In this document: positions 35,768 to 47,147 of the stretch, in pieces | How positions within the stretch are numbered: position 1 is the stretch's first letter | Layout: each line of letters starts with the position of its first letter | Assembly (NCBI GenBank): GCA_032164245.1 | Contig: JAVMKO010000003.1 | Coordinates: 89,651,890 to 89,715,889 of the forward strand | Source of the DNA: Sternotherus odoratus | Lineage: Eukaryota; Chordata; Testudines; Kinosternidae | Length of the DNA stretch: 64,000 nt | Reading direction: 5' to 3' | Notes under the pieces: generated by a model | The model's input: the letters and a program-made list of their open reading frames with translations, nothing else | Told to the model about the DNA's origin: nothing | The model's database searches: none | Translations under genes and position numbers: made by a program

Positions 35768-35890
35768 TATTTTCAGAGAGGCCTAAGCAAATTAGATGCC
35801 TGTGCCTAATCCCCATTGAATTTCAGTTGATTTGGGCACACAACTCTCTTAGAAAAATTCAGAACTCTTAAAATGTCCCAATGGTTTACC
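35768..35890. mobile_element. Old palindromic MITE fragment
   Basis: ATTTTCAGAGAGGCCTAAGC, GTGCCTAATCCCCATTGAAT and the downstream CTCTTAGAAAAATTCAGA form a loose palindrome of a type frequent in turtle introns. It is strongly diverged. Confidence 0.35.
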
Positions 35891-36111
35891 AGAAATTGAG
35901 GCACCTGAAATCACTAAGCACTTCTTAACATTTTTGCCCTGTGCCTACTGGTAGTGCAACAGAGTCATAATGCTAATCAGAATATGCTAGCTCTGTGGTT
36001 TATGCTAAATCATTAATGTAATCTAGTCTAAATCTCCCCTACTCATTGCTAACCCCCTTATATTTTCCAGGAACATGTTCTTTAATTTTTCTTTTTTTTT
36101 TAATTTCATAG

Positions 36112-36152
36112 GCATGCTGATGGGTCAATCAAGTTTTGGGATGCCTCTGCAA
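36112..36152 (+). CDS. STXBP5: STXBP5 exon (WD40 strand, 41 bp)
   Basis: A short 41-bp exon, phase 2 in, phase 1 out, encoding HADGSIKFWDASA, a textbook WD40 strand with the FWD signature. It is too short for a simple ORF scan. The acceptor is TAATTTCATAG and the donor GTAAGT. The split Gly (start) and Ile (end) codons are completed by the neighbouring exons. Confidence 0.94.
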
Positions 36153-37162
36153 GTAAGTATTTTAATAATTATTGTAACTTACTCAGACAGCTGAAGAATT
36201 CCCTAAACTTGCATGCTTCTGTTGTATAATTGCTGGGGAGCTGTTCTCATGTTATCTGCTTCACACACTGTCAGTGCCTTAGGTTAATCTTTGAATTGTA
36301 ATAGACTTAACTTGGGTCTATTAATTTTTTTTTGGATAGTTTAGTGTTTGACTGATTTTTTTACTCCCCAAATGAAAGCAAATTATTAGAGCAGGCTGGA
36401 ACAAGAAATGGTAGTTTTGACATTCTTAAAATCTGTCTTATTTTCCTGGTGTTCTTCTCTCTTGGCACATTGATAATGAGAGAGGAGAAGGGCAGGAAAA
36501 TTTTAGTGGAATTTTAGTAAGGCACATCTAAGTCTATACTTTGTTCTTTCTAATGCAAAAAGTAACAAGTGCATATTTACAAAATATAAGCTCATGATAA
36601 ATAACAGCCAGAAATAGTTGTTTCCCACAATTCTTGCTAGCAAAGCACAGAAAATAATTATGTGCATCCATAATTCAGTGGTTCTAAGCTTAGAGAGCAA
36701 ACTATTTCTGATACAGTTTTGAATTAGAGCATTGTTGATACTAGTATGCAAATAAGTACATACACATATTTAGGGTCATGTTGTCATTGGTATTCAAGCA
36801 CAACTCAAAAGGAAGAAGTTTATCCTTTATATGTTGTAGGAGTTCTACATTTCCTGGTGTATGGATATCCTGTTTTGTAACTCTTCCATCTTCACTTGAT
36901 TTCTTTCTAGGAGAAATTAACTGATTTTAGTCTAGATTAATGAAGATTTTTCCTTTAAAAATATCTAAATATGGATACATTTTCATGAAAGAACTGAGAA
37001 TGTTAACACTGTGTAACCCTGCTTCTATGCTTCCCTCTTGCTGAAAATTGTTTGGTTACCTTTGTAATGGGGAAAATAGTGCCAAAAAGGAGAAACGAAT
37101 TAGAGGAAACTATCTGTTTAAATTGAAAACTAACTTTGTTATATGTTCTTATTTATTCCTAG
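36153..37162 (+). other. STXBP5: STXBP5 intron, 1.0 kb
   Basis: AT-rich; I recognise no gene or repeat in it. Confidence 0.8.
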
Positions 37163-37383
37163 TAACACTGCAAGTACTTTACAAGCTAAAAACAGCTAAA
37201 GTATTCGAAAAATCACGAAATAAGGATGACAGGCCAAACACAGATATAGTAGATGAAGATCCATATGCCATTCAGATCATCTCGTGGTGTCCAGAAAGTA
37301 GGATGCTGTGCATAGCAGGAGTTTCTGCACACGTCATTATTTATAGGTTCAGCAAACAGGAAGTGACAACAGAAGTCATTCCG
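37163..37383 (+). CDS. STXBP5: STXBP5 exon
   Basis: The largest exon here, 221 bp, phase 1 in, phase 0 out. It encodes TLQVLYKLKTAKVFEKSRNK, then an acidic stretch (DIVDEDPYAIQ), then WCPESRMLCIAGVSAHVIIY. It spans the junction from one propeller to the next. Acceptor ATTTATTCCTAG, donor GTAATA. The wording KSRNKDDRPNTD is specific to STXBP5 against STXBP5L. Confidence 0.95.
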
Positions 37384-37599
37384 GTAATAGTATCACTTCT
37401 TTAGTTGTATGGATTTCATCTGTAATAGAAATATATTGATGGTTTGGATTTTTGTCATGATTCATCCTGTTGGTTAAATTCTCATACATAGGAGATGTTC
37501 AAAACTCGGAGCAGCTTCTTGCCAAAAAAAGAAAAAATTGAATAAAAGTTTTATTTCCCTATTTATATCTTTTTTTAATAGTAGTTGAATGTGCATGGG

Positions 37600-37935
37600 T
37601 CTTTAATAGGCCCAATTCAGCAAAGCACTAAAGCACCTGCTTAACTTTAACTTCATTGGCACTTAAGCATGTGCTTAAGTTCCTATATTGGTTCCTAGTC
37701 AGGTTCGTAGACCAGTTAAAGGTTTTGGTTCTAATTTTAAAAGCAATTGATGGATCAAGCCCAAACTGCATCAAAGGTCAAATTTCAATCCGCGAACCAC
37801 TGCTGTGGGTAAGAGCAGGAGACCGAGTATTCTCAAGGGGATCTGGCAATAGAACAGTCTTTCAGAAGAGATCTGATAAATCCAATCGGACTGTCTTTGG
37901 GAAATGTTGCAAGGAAATCCTTTGGCACCATAAAT
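37600..37935. repeat. Old interspersed repeat, class uncertain
   Basis: A palindromic first part (CCCAATTCAGCAAAGCACTA with GCACTTAAGCATGTGCTTAA) and a second part with GAGCAGGAGACCGAGTATTC that resembles a sequence I recall as repeated in turtle genomes. No family is assigned. Confidence 0.35.
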
Positions 37936-38469
37936 GACTCTCGCCATTTTATTCCACTCTTAACCTCCATCCTTACCTCTCTGCTTCCCTTCCCCCCTCC
38001 ACCACCCCCCCCCCCAACAATAAATCTACCTGAAGCAGAGTTATGACTCCATAGATGGAGAACTGCCAGAGACTCCATGAAGGCTATTAGAGATTTTGAT
38101 GCTGTTGTTGATTTTACATGGAAGGCTTTCAGGTACTAGGGTGATGCATGGCAGTACAAAAACTCAGATAAATCTAGGTGAGAGCTTTATTGAATTAATG
38201 TCATACTGTATGCTGCATACCCATAAACAAAGAACTGTTAAAAGATGATGAATTATTTTGAACTCTAACAAATATGACATCATTAGTTTTTAAGTTTTTT
38301 ATAATGTGTCCTAAACCAAGTTTAATTACAGTGCAGTTCTTCTAGTGTTAATATTATTTCTTGGTAAAAATCTCTGAGGATTTAAGCATGGTTTCTTTTA
38401 TTTATCTTTTGACGTTACCTATGTATAACAATGGGTAATTAACACAGATTATTTTAGCAAGTACTTGCT

Positions 38470-38695
38470 TCTAAATGCGGGGTCTCTGGTGGCTCCCCTG
38501 CAAGCACCACGGCGGCCCTGGCAGCAGGATGAGCAGCTCCTCTGCAAGCGCCGCAGCACCCGGCTCCTCCAGCTGGCTTCGCCTGGTGCTGTGGCGCCCA
38601 CAGAGGAGCTGCCCGGATCCTCGGCTGGGGCCGCACATCCCTGTGGGTGGTTCTGCACACCCCGGGGGTGCGTGCACCCCAGTTTGAGGGCCACT
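38470..38695. mobile_element. hAT-like element fragment, GC-rich
   Basis: Ends CCCCAGTTTGAGGGCCACTG, a Charlie-type hAT terminus, after a GC-rich segment with CCCCGGGGGTGCGTGCACCCC. The left terminus is not clear. The short frames on both strands are not genes. Confidence 0.45.
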
Positions 38696-39049
38696 GTTCT
38701 AAATGATAGTGAAACTGTTTTTCCAGATAGTATAGTTTTACAAATTACTGGTTGTCACCTTGCTATATATCAGCATGTGTGTTAAGTTCTAATTGATAAA
38801 TGACAAAAATACTTGGTTGGGGGGAAAAAATAGGAAAAAGGGGAAATCTACCCTCCAAAAACTGCTAAAATGATATTAAGAATGATAAGAAGAAAAGAAC
38901 TAAGCAAGATAAATTGGAATTAAGGGTGAAACCTGTCTAATGTTTTCTGAAGTGTAGAGATCAGCATGGTGGGATGACTCAAAGTGTTTTGATGTATCCA
39001 GTTCTGCTAAGAGTTAAGGTATGGTACAGTTCATCCTCAACTTTGAGTT

Positions 39050-40205
39050 CATAGAATCATAGAATATCAGGTTTGAAAGGAACCTCAGGAAGTCATCTAG
39101 TCCAACCCCCTGCTTTAAAGCAGGACTAACCCCAGCTAAAGCATCCCAAACAGGGCTTTGTCAAGCTTGACCTTAAAAACCTCTAAGGAAGGAGATTCCA
39201 TTCCATTGCTTCACCACCCTCCTAGTTAAAAAGTTATTCCTAATATCCAACCTAAATCTTCCCCATTGCAACTTGAGACCATTACTCCTTGTTCTGTCAT
39301 CTGGTACCACTGGGAACAGTTTAGATCTAGCCTCTTTGGAACCCCCTTTCAGGTAGCTGAGAGCCGCTATCAAATCCCCCCCTTGGTAGTCTCTCTGTAG
39401 ACTAAACAGTCCCAGTTCCCTCAGCCTCTCCTCATAAGTCATGTGCTCCAGGCCCCTAATCATTTTTGTTGCCCTCCTCTGGACTCTTTCCAATTTTTCC
39501 ACATCCTTCTTGTGGTGTGGGCCCCAAAACTGGACATAGTACTCCAGATGAGACCTTACCAATGTCGACTAGATGGGAATGATCACGTCCCTCGATCTGC
39601 TAGCAATTCCTGTACTTATACAGCCCAAAATTCCATTAGCCTTCTTGGCAACAAATTTCTTTTGACCCAATCCTCTAATTTGTCTAGGTTCCTCTGTATT
39701 CTATCCCTACCCTCCAGTGTATCTACCACTCCTCTCAGTGTAGTGTCATCTGCAAGCTTGCTTCGGGTGCAGTCCACACCATCCTCCCAATCATTGATAA
39801 AGATATTGAATAAAACTGGCCCCAGGACCAACCCTTGGGGCACTCCGCTTGATACCGGCTGCTAACTAGACATAGAGCCATTGATCACTATCCATTGAGC
39901 CCGAGGATAGAAAGCTGACTGGATCGACCTTATGGTCCATTCATCCAGCCCATACTTCTTTAATTTGCTGGCAAGAATATTGTGGGAGACCGTATCAAAA
40001 GCTTTGCTAAAGTCAAGGAACAACACATCCACTGCTTTCCCCTCATCCCCAGAGCCAGTTATCTCATCATAGAAGACAATTAGATTAGTCAGGCATGACT
40101 TGCCCTTGGTGAATCCATGCTGGCTGTTCCTGATCACTTTCCTCTCCTCTAAGTGCTTCAGAATTGATTCCTTGAGGGAATCAAGTTCCAGTCCTTTTCT
40201 CTTTC
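39050..40205 (-). pseudogene. CR1 LINE fragment with RT
   Basis: Minus strand: the RT region reads NSQHGFTKGKSCLTNLIVFY, FLDFSKAFDTVSH and [20 protein letters not shown]; the catalytic block reads LADDTTL. After a frame break the C-terminus reads [20 protein letters not shown] and [20 protein letters not shown]. The 3' end is at 39050 (complement of TTCATAGAATCATAGAATAT). Stops and frameshifts make it inactive; it is truncated within the RT at about 40205. Confidence 0.93.
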
Positions 40206-40296
40206 CCCTAAAAGCGATTGCAGTAATTAGATAAAGAAAATGCTGTTTCATGACTGAGAAATGTTACTGTTGACATAGTATGATAATAACACATGG

Positions 40297-40512
40297 GCCC
40301 TGATTTTTAAAGGTATTTAAGTATTGCTGCATGCTCGGTGTCACACCTAGCTGATTTAGAAGCCTAAATCTGTTTCATAAGGGATTTAGGCACTTAACAG
40401 TTGATGGGATTTTGACTCTTAAGAGATTTTGGATTCTAAGTACCCAAATTCCATCTGAAAATGAGATTTAGGCATTATGACAGAGTGCAGCAACACCTAA
40501 ATGTCTTTAAAA
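40297..40512. mobile_element. Old MITE with 25-bp inverted ends
   Basis: GGCCCTGATTTTTAAAGGTA at the left is mirrored by CTAAATGTCTTTAAAAATCT at the right, with mismatches. Internal TTAGGCACTTAACAG is typical of this reptilian family. About 215 bp, no coding. Confidence 0.6.
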
Positions 40513-40542
40513 ATCTGAGCCTTAGCCCTTATGTATGTAGTA

Positions 40543-41013
40543 CAGTGGAACCCCACTATAATGCGACAAATGGGGTCCAAGAAATTTGTTCATGGTAAAT
40601 GCAGGGTCACGTTATAGCGGGATTACTATTTAAAGCCTATCAGAGGCTGAGTGCTGGGGACAGAGGCGAGAACCCTGAGGGCACCTTAAGGCTGCAGGGT
40701 TGGCTCGGGATGATCAGGAGCCGAGCACCGGGGACACTCTTATGATCCTGGGCCAACCCTGCAGCCCTGGAGTGACGCAGCAGCGACTCTCCTGAGAGTC
40801 CCCGGCACTCGGCTCCTGCGCCCTCGGGGTTCTCGCCTCTGTCCCCTGTGCTCAGCCTCTGACCGGCTTGAAAGGGTAACCCTGCTATAATGTGACCCTA
40901 CATTTTATGCGATCCAATTTTTTGGTCCCCAGGAGCCAGTGTCCCCAGACCCAAAAAGGGGAGCCAACTGATGATTGCATTATCGCGGGGCGCACTATAG
41001 TTGGGTTCCACTG
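40543..41013. mobile_element. TA-flanked Tigger-like transposon
   Basis: Left CAGTGGAACCCCACTATAAT with TA at 40541-40542; right (reverse complement) CAGTGGAACCCAACTATAGT followed by CA, a mutated TA. The core is an inverted GC-rich segment (GAGGCTGAGTGCTGGGGACA mirrored by TGTCCCCTGTGCTCAGCCTC). No transposase. The same family end occurs at 20526. Confidence 0.8.
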
Positions 41014-41251
41014 CATTTCATTTTTGTTCAGCAAAGAGCTGCAAAAAGTGATGATATTTTTGATCTGCTATTCTGTATAAAAGCAGGCCTGACATATTGA
41101 TCATCCATTTGAGTTTTTGTTAGCGCTTTACTTAATTCACATACACATATCTGTGGCTTTCAAGAGGCAAATGTGGGAATTAAAGGACAGTGGCTTTCAT
41201 AGAGATGAAAAGTAGTGTATTTTATTGTTTTTGCTTTGGTTTAATTTACAG

Positions 41252-41430
41252 ATGCTTGAAGTACGGTTGTTGTATGAAATAAATGACGTCGAATCTCCAG
41301 ATGGTGAGCAAGCGCCACCGTTGCCAACTCCAGGCACAGGTTCCAATCCTCAGTCCATTGCCCCCCAGTCGCATCCATCTACGAGCAGCAGTTCATCTGA
41401 TGGGCTCCGTGATAATGTCCCATGTTTAAA
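41252..41430 (+). CDS. STXBP5: STXBP5 exon (Pro/Ser-rich loop)
   Basis: A 179-bp exon, phase 0 in, phase 2 out. It begins MLEVRLLYEINDVESPDGEQ and carries a low-complexity Pro/Ser loop (TPGTGSNPQS, STSSSSSDG) before LRDNVPCLK. The loop is expected to be disordered and to extend from the second propeller. Acceptor TTAATTTACAG, donor GTAAGT. An internal Met at the exon start is not a translation start. Confidence 0.94.
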
Positions 41431-42930
41431 GTAAGTGTAAGAGCATGGAAAGTTTATGGTGCACTTTCGTTTATAATATTGTATCTTCTTATTTTCATTG
41501 ATCATAGCCTTGACAAGACTACGTGCACATATGTGCTTGTGTGCATTCATGTTACTACAGAAAGTGCATCATAGTCTTTGGACCATCCTATATGACTAAG
41601 GCAACATTTTGCAAGCTTATGAAAGTTGAGCCCCATTTCAGGAATCTGAAACCAAGAGCACAAGAATACCCCACTCCCCACACGCACATGCTCGTATACA
41701 GTAATCCTGCCATCTGTTTAAGGGTGCCTATTGTAATTTTACATACCCAATTTCAAGTTAATCTTTAATGCCCCCTCAATGGCCATGCTTCGCACTTGAA
41801 AATGCTGGTATAAATCATAATATACATGCTCTCCTTTCTAAAATGTTTTGATGAGAAGAAAGTTAAGTGCTGACACCTGAAGCATCTGATTTCACATCCA
41901 TTGAAATGAATGGGGCGGTTCACACCTCAGAACTGTTATCTAAGGCTCTCTGCAACCTTAGAGAGACATGTATATCTTGGTTACACTTCATGTTTTTAAA
42001 GTTTTATTTACAAACATACTAATTAGTTTAAATTCGATACAAATAAGTCTCAGAGACTCTTAGAACAATTGAGAGACTTATTTTTGCACTGGCACATGGA
42101 CACACCACTTGCTCTTCAAGCCACTCTAGGTGCTGTGACCCAAACTTTGGGAAACATTGGTCTGAAGGATGGAGTCGATGGCCTGTTCTAATGGGTCTTT
42201 TCAAATTTCTGTTTTCTGACATTAGAATTGATCATAGATCTATCATCTGTTCCATCATTTAATTGTAAATACCATAAGTGATTTTATGTGTGAGTTCATT
42301 TGAGAGCTTAGTGATTCTGGTTTCACCTGCATGTGAACTTAAAGTAGTACTTGATCCTGGCAGAACAACAGATGCAAAATCTGCAGACCTATCTCCACAG
42401 CTATGGTGATCATACCCCTGACAAGACACCTTTCAAGATCCATTGTTCCTACCCATGCCTAGCATAACATTGGTATTCCTCATCTAGTGCACTACATTCC
42501 CTAAGAACAAACATGGTACTGAAATTAGACAATCACTATTCCTTTGAACTCACCCCAAAAAAATAAGACAAAACCATCATATCACTTCTGGGGGAACACT
42601 TTTCGCACAGCAGTCACTCTATATCTGACCTCCGTCCTCATTCTCAGAGGAAATCTGAACAAAAACTTCAATCGCTCTCTAAGGAAATCTACATGACACC
42701 TTCAAAAGACCAGCACGCAGCTTAAATTCATAACTTTGCTAGATATGAAAAATCATAGACTTGGTAAAGACATGGATTTATGACTCATTACACAAATCTA
42801 TAATCCACTAACCCCCCACCCTGCAGCTTCCCTTTCCCCTCCCCCCTCCTTTTCACTCCTATGACTTGAGAGGTGTTAACAGGCCACTTACAATTACAGT
42901 GTTAGAAGGGACAGCAAGGGTCATCTAGTC

Positions 42931-43191
42931 CAGTGGTCGCCAACCTTTCGGTCCTCACGGACCACTAAAGTCAAAATTGTAAATCCCGCAGACCACTAAC
43001 ACCGCAGTCCTCCCGGCTTGAGCGGCGCGGTGCGAGACGGGAGGCAGGAGCGAGCCGGCGGTTGCTGGCCGCCGGGGACGGGGCGGGACAGGCACCTGCA
43101 GCCTCTTGCCTGCCCGGAGGGGCGGCCGTGAGGGAGCCCGGCGCCGCGGACCACCAAAATTTTCTCACGGACCACCGGTTGGCGACCACTG
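42931..43191. mobile_element. hAT MITE with perfect TIR and TSD
   Basis: Perfect 15-bp inverted ends CAGTGGTCGCCAACC / GGTTGGCGACCACTG, flanked by an identical octamer ATCTAGTC at 42923-42930 and 43192-43199. 261 bp; the GC-rich core has no gene. It sits inside CR1 sequence, so it is the youngest layer at this place. Confidence 0.95.
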
Positions 43192-43250
43192 ATCTAGTCT
43201 AACCCCCTGCCATATGCAGGATTTGTTGTGGCTAAATCATGCAAAACAGA

Positions 43251-43460
43251 TGGCTAATCCAGTCTCTTTTTGAAAACCTTCAGTGAAGCAGTTTCCACAT
43301 CCTTCCTAAGTAGTCTGTTCCATTGTCCATACAGTTAGGAAAATTTTTCTGAGATTGGCTAATCCAGTCTCTTTTTGAAAACCTTCAGTGAAGCAGTTTC
43401 CACATCCTTCCTAAGTAGTCTGTTCCATTGTCCATACAGTTAGGAAAATTTTTCTGAGAT
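43251..43460. repeat. 105-bp perfect tandem duplication
   Basis: 43251-43355 and 43356-43460 are identical as far as I can read; both begin TGGCTAATCCAGTCTC and end TTTTTCTGAGAT. The unit is CR1 sequence. Identity suggests a recent duplication, or a collapse/expansion error in assembly. Confidence 0.92.
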
Positions 43461-44357
43461 TTAATCGAAATCTGCTATGCTGTAGCTTGAACCCGCTGCC
43501 TCTTGTCCTGCCCTTTGTGGCAAGAGAAAACAATTTTTCTACAACTTTTCTACTCTTCACCTTGAATTGTCCTTTGAAATTGTGTTAACTACTTATGCCT
43601 ATCTGTTCCAGCTTGTATTTAGTTGTGACATTCTGAGTATATTTCCCAGACCTGAAGAAGAGCACTGTGCAAGCTCAAAAGCTTCTCTGTCACCATCAGA
43701 AGTTGGTCCGATAAGATATTGCCTCACCCACTTTGTCTCCCTAATACCAGATCCTGGTATATGAGAAGGGGTATGCATAGAGCTCGTGGCAGGGGGATTG
43801 AGGAACCCTAAAGTTGGGGAGAAAAGAAAGAATGGAGGGCACATACAGAGCTTGTGTCTTGTGGCGAAGTGTGGGACCCTTGAATGGGAGAATATTCAAA
43901 ACCTCTGCTGCTACCCATTCTCCAAATTTGTTTCATGCAAGTTATCTGTTTAAAAATCCAATTTCTCACCTTGCACTCTTGTGCCCTTCTGTCATACCAG
44001 CAACCTTGGCCTGAAAGCCCCTGCCTACCTCAATTAGCCATACTTACACATCGTATTCAAATCCCTTCTCAATACAAACATCTTCCATTAAAATTACAAT
44101 TCCTAATTCTCCCCTTTTAGAAACACAAAATCTGCGACATGTTTTCTCTACTAAAGCCATCATATGATATTAGTGCTGTTTACTCTTGTCCTGTACTTTC
44201 CCATCCCTCAGTGCTTAGAATCATTACTCAGGTTGTTTTAAGTAGTAAATCTAAGTATCATCACAAATAATGGGAATTAAGGTGAAATGAACGTTTTTGG
44301 TGCATTTTTCTTAATTTATATTGTGTGTATACTTCTGGTAGATTTCAAAATTCAGTA

Positions 44358-45081
44358 CAGTAAACCCTCGATTTAGCGGACCTCGATTTAAGGGACTTCG
44401 GATTTAACGGACAAAATTTCCGGTCTGTATGTCATATGTGAAAATTAACACCCTGTTAATTTTAAAATGCTTTTAACCAAGATTTGCTTATAATTAAATT
44501 AACAGGTTATTTTTTGTTATTAATTCACTGTTACAGTAGACTCCTGATTATCCGGGTGCGGGTTAACTGGGCTGCGGATTAACCGGGATGTCTAAACAGG
44601 TCGGTAGGGGAAGCCCCAAAGCGGCGGCAGGCTCAGCCTTAGCCTGCCGCTGCTTTGGGGTTTCTCCCACTGGCCCCTTATGAGCTGGGGTCTCAACTTG
44701 CTGCCAGCCTGGGTGTAGGGAACCCAGGCTGGCAGCGGGAGCTGAGACCCCCCACCCCCAGGGCTACCGGCGGGAACTGCCCCCCCCCCCCCAGTAGACG
44801 CGTGATTATTGGGGATTTTATTAACCGGGATTAAGGTTTTCCCGATCATCCCGGATAATTGAGAGTCTACTATATAGAAAACTTTTCTGTGAAATTAAAC
44901 TTTTCATACATACTTAATTTTAATTACACAATCATGTCTCATAAGTAAAAACAGATAAACTAACTAATTTGTCAATTTTTTAACATACGCATTTGGCAAA
45001 CCTACTTTATTATATAACAGACTTTCGGCTTTAACGGACACCCCCTCACCCAAATTAGTCCGTTATATCGAGGTTTTACTG
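44358..45081. mobile_element. TA-flanked Tigger-like transposon (second copy)
   Basis: Ends CAGTAAACCCTCGATTTAGC (left) and (reverse complement) CAGTAAAACCTCGATATAAC (right), TA at 44356-44357 and 45082-45083. The ends match 12359-13497 in opposite orientation. The interior is AT-rich and lacks the hairpin array; it is interrupted by another transposon at 44534-44872. No transposase. Confidence 0.85.
44534..44872. mobile_element. Nested TA-flanked MITE with two hairpins
   Basis: Ends CAGTAGACTCCTGATTATCC and (reverse complement) TAGTAGACTCTCAATTATCC, flanked by TA (44532-44533 and 44873-44874). The core has two strong palindromes: AAGCCCCAAAGCGGCGGCAG mirrored at 44637-44662, and GCTGCCAGCCTGGGT mirrored by ACCCAGGCTGGCAGC (44699-44738). 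Confidence 0.85.
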
Positions 45082-45181
45082 TAACTCTCAATCTCCCTGC
45101 CTTGTACAAGTTAATAAGATCCTATTGTATCAAAGTATAGAGAGAAATATAAAAACGTATTACACTGTATTTATATTGCAG

Positions 45182-45307
45182 AATAAAAAGCTCTCCCCTC
45201 AAACAGTCTGCAGGCTACCAGATTGAACTGGTTATTCAGCTGGTATGGGTGAGTGGAGAACCTCCGCAGCAGATAACCAGTTTGGCAGTGAACTCTGCCT
45301 ATGGCCT
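45182..45307 (+). CDS. STXBP5: STXBP5 exon
   Basis: A 126-bp exon, phase 2 in and phase 2 out, encoding IKSSPLKQSAGYQIELVIQL then WVSGEPPQQITSLAVNSAYG. This is a conserved second-propeller segment. Acceptor ATATTGCAG, donor GTAAGT. A TA-flanked transposon ends only about 100 bp upstream (45081), so the branch-point region lies very close to inserted DNA. Confidence 0.95.
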
Positions 45308-47147
45308 GTAAGTATATTCTGTACTTTTTACTAGTTTTCTAATACATTTCACTAGAGTGTCTGCCATTTAAAAAGTCAACATTTGTTTATACCCTATGTA
45401 TAAGAATATTGGAGATGCTATCGGTTTTCCCGTAAGTAAATAGCTGGAGTACTTGTATAGTAACTAGTTGTATCTTTTGGCACATTTTGACTTTTTACTG
45501 GTAAACATGGTAATCAGTCATTTAAAGTATGTTTATAAATCTGAATTTATAAACTGTTACTGAATATCCTAAACTAATGTATTTGAATTTATATTAAAAA
45601 AGCACACACAAGCATTAAAATGCTTCTATAACCAGAACTTGAAAGTTATATACACAAAAAGACATGTAAAGTTTAAATGTTTTAAATTATATGAACAGGA
45701 AATTTCTGATTTTTTTTTATGCACCAACAATATTAAAATGAACAGAGTTGTATATGAGTTGGTGTGTTTATATATTTAAAGGAATCCTGTCCTACCTTGT
45801 TTTAGCTAAGAGCAAGTTATAAGTTCATTAAAATTGAGATTTATAATAGGAACTTTAGTAGACCTTTTCCTCATCGTAATGGTAGTGACTGTGATTAAAT
45901 TATAGTGATTGTCATAGTAATGGTAGTGATTTGTCATTAAAATAATTAAAGGAATTATATTGGCAGCATTAGAGATACAACGTTTTTAATCCATTATAGT
46001 AAAGGGGACAGTGTCTTGGTGCTTAGAGGGAGGCTTCTTTAAGAGAATCTTTCGTCAGGCAGTTTGCCCAGTTATTTGGCCTATGGTAATTCTATCTATT
46101 TATATAACACCATAAATGTATATTGAACTTCAACAAAAAAAAGGGGGGGGGGCAATTGCAAATTCCAGAGATGAAACTTAACTGTGGAAGTGTTCTGCTA
46201 AATGCCATCTCTACAAACACAACTTAGAATCTGAATATTATTGGAGATTCCTTTAGACTCTCACATCACCAGTTTCTACAATTACAGCTTAGTTAACAAT
46301 TGTGGTGTTGATGAACAAGTCATAATTAAATCCAGTTAATTCTCTCACAGCTATATTGGCTCTGCAGAGTCAAACAGGAGTAAAAACTGTCAAATTGTCT
46401 CTTTAGTACAGGAATGGGCAAACCTTTTGGCCTGAGGCCCATATTGGGGTGTGAAACTATATGCAGGGCTGTGCCTCCCCAAACAGCCTGGCCCCTGCTC
46501 CCTCCCACTTCCCACACCCTGACTGCCCCCCTCAGAACCCTTGACCCATCCAACCCACGCCCTATCCAACTCTCCCGTTCCCAATCCCCTGACTACCAAC
46601 CTCTGCCCCATTCAACCACCATGACTGTACCCCTGAACTTTCTACCCCTTATCCAACAGTGCCCCTCCCCCGCCACTGCCCCTTTACCATGCTGCTCAGA
46701 GCAGCAGGGGTTTGCTGCCATGCAGGCTTGCTCGGGGCACCCTGCATGGCTGGGGGGGCGGGGGGAGAGGGAGGGATCGGGGATCGCCTCCTGGTCAGGA
46801 ACTCAAGGGCCAGGCAGGACAGTCCCACAGGCCGGATGTGGCCCATGGGCCATAGTTTGCCCACCTCTGTTTTAATAAGTGAACTCTGTAGCTACAAGAA
46901 GTTGCTTTATTGAGGAAGTACTATTTTTAGTCACTTTCTAGAGCAGTGAACTGCACTTTAAAATACTAGTTCACACAAGTGTTTTTTTTAAATCCTTTTT
47001 CAGGTCCATTTAAAAGATCAATTTAAAATAGTGTTTTTATAATTGTGAAGTACAGTACTACATGCAAGAATAAAAACCAGAGCAACATTTGACTTATTAG
47101 CAAATTTATTGGAGCCTTAATCTTTCCTCCTACTCTTCTTCTTTCAG
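45308..47147 (+). other. STXBP5: STXBP5 intron, 1.8 kb
   Basis: Mostly AT-rich unannotated sequence with a hAT element at 46409-46869. Nothing else recognised. Confidence 0.8.
46409..46869. mobile_element. hAT non-autonomous transposon
   Basis: Left CAGGAATGGGCAAACCTTTT and right AAACTATGGCCC-type end (AGTTTGCCCACCTCTG) are imperfect inverted repeats. Flanking CTTTAGTA and TTTTAATA agree at 6 of 8 positions. The GC-rich core contains short frames on both strands without any transposase motif. Confidence 0.72.

Larger units (their letters stand above)
32887..36111 (+). other. STXBP5: STXBP5 intron, 3.2 kb
   Basis: Holds the transposon at 33295-34633, a degraded CR1 (34722-34905), a full SINE (35111-35353), a fold-back Penelope end (35622-35754) and part of a palindromic MITE near 35768-35890. 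Confidence 0.8.
37384..41251 (+). other. STXBP5: STXBP5 intron, 3.9 kb
   Basis: Holds an old repeat-like stretch (37600-37930, starting CCCAATTCAGCAAAGCACT), a GC-rich piece ending in a hAT-like terminus (38470-38695), CR1 (39050-40205), a MITE (40297-40512) and a TA-flanked transposon (40543-41013). Confidence 0.75.
42893..43556 (-). repeat. CR1 fragment nested in the Penelope element
   Basis: Minus-strand CR1 3' part: GTCATCTAGTC with AACCCCCTGCCATATGCAGG on the other side of the hAT MITE, then TTTTTGAAAACCTTCAGTG, CTTGAACCCGCTGCCTCTTG and TTGTCCTGCCC. Its insertion point splits Penelope sequence that would otherwise read continuously (GGCCACT then TCACCTTG). It contains a 105-bp tandem duplication (43251-43460). 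Confidence 0.8.
42350..43745 (+). pseudogene. Penelope-like element 3' part, interrupted
   Basis: Before the interruption (42350-42890) broken frames keep GEHFSHSSHSISDLR and similar blocks that follow the GIY-YIG endonuclease of vertebrate Penelope-like elements. The second half resumes at about 43557 (CACCTTGAATTGTCC) and ends with the 3' unit CAGACCTGAAGAAGAGCACT ... CACCCACTTTGTCTCCCTA at 43745. Between them lie CR1 (42893-43556) and, inside it, a hAT MITE. The endonuclease motif itself is degraded. Family call from memory. Confidence 0.65.
41431..45181 (+). other. STXBP5: STXBP5 intron, 3.75 kb
   Basis: Holds a Penelope-like element broken by CR1 and hAT insertions (42350-43745) and nested TA-flanked transposons (44358-45081). 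41431-42340 and 43750-44350 show nothing I recognise apart from a possible hAT end near 42140. Confidence 0.78.
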
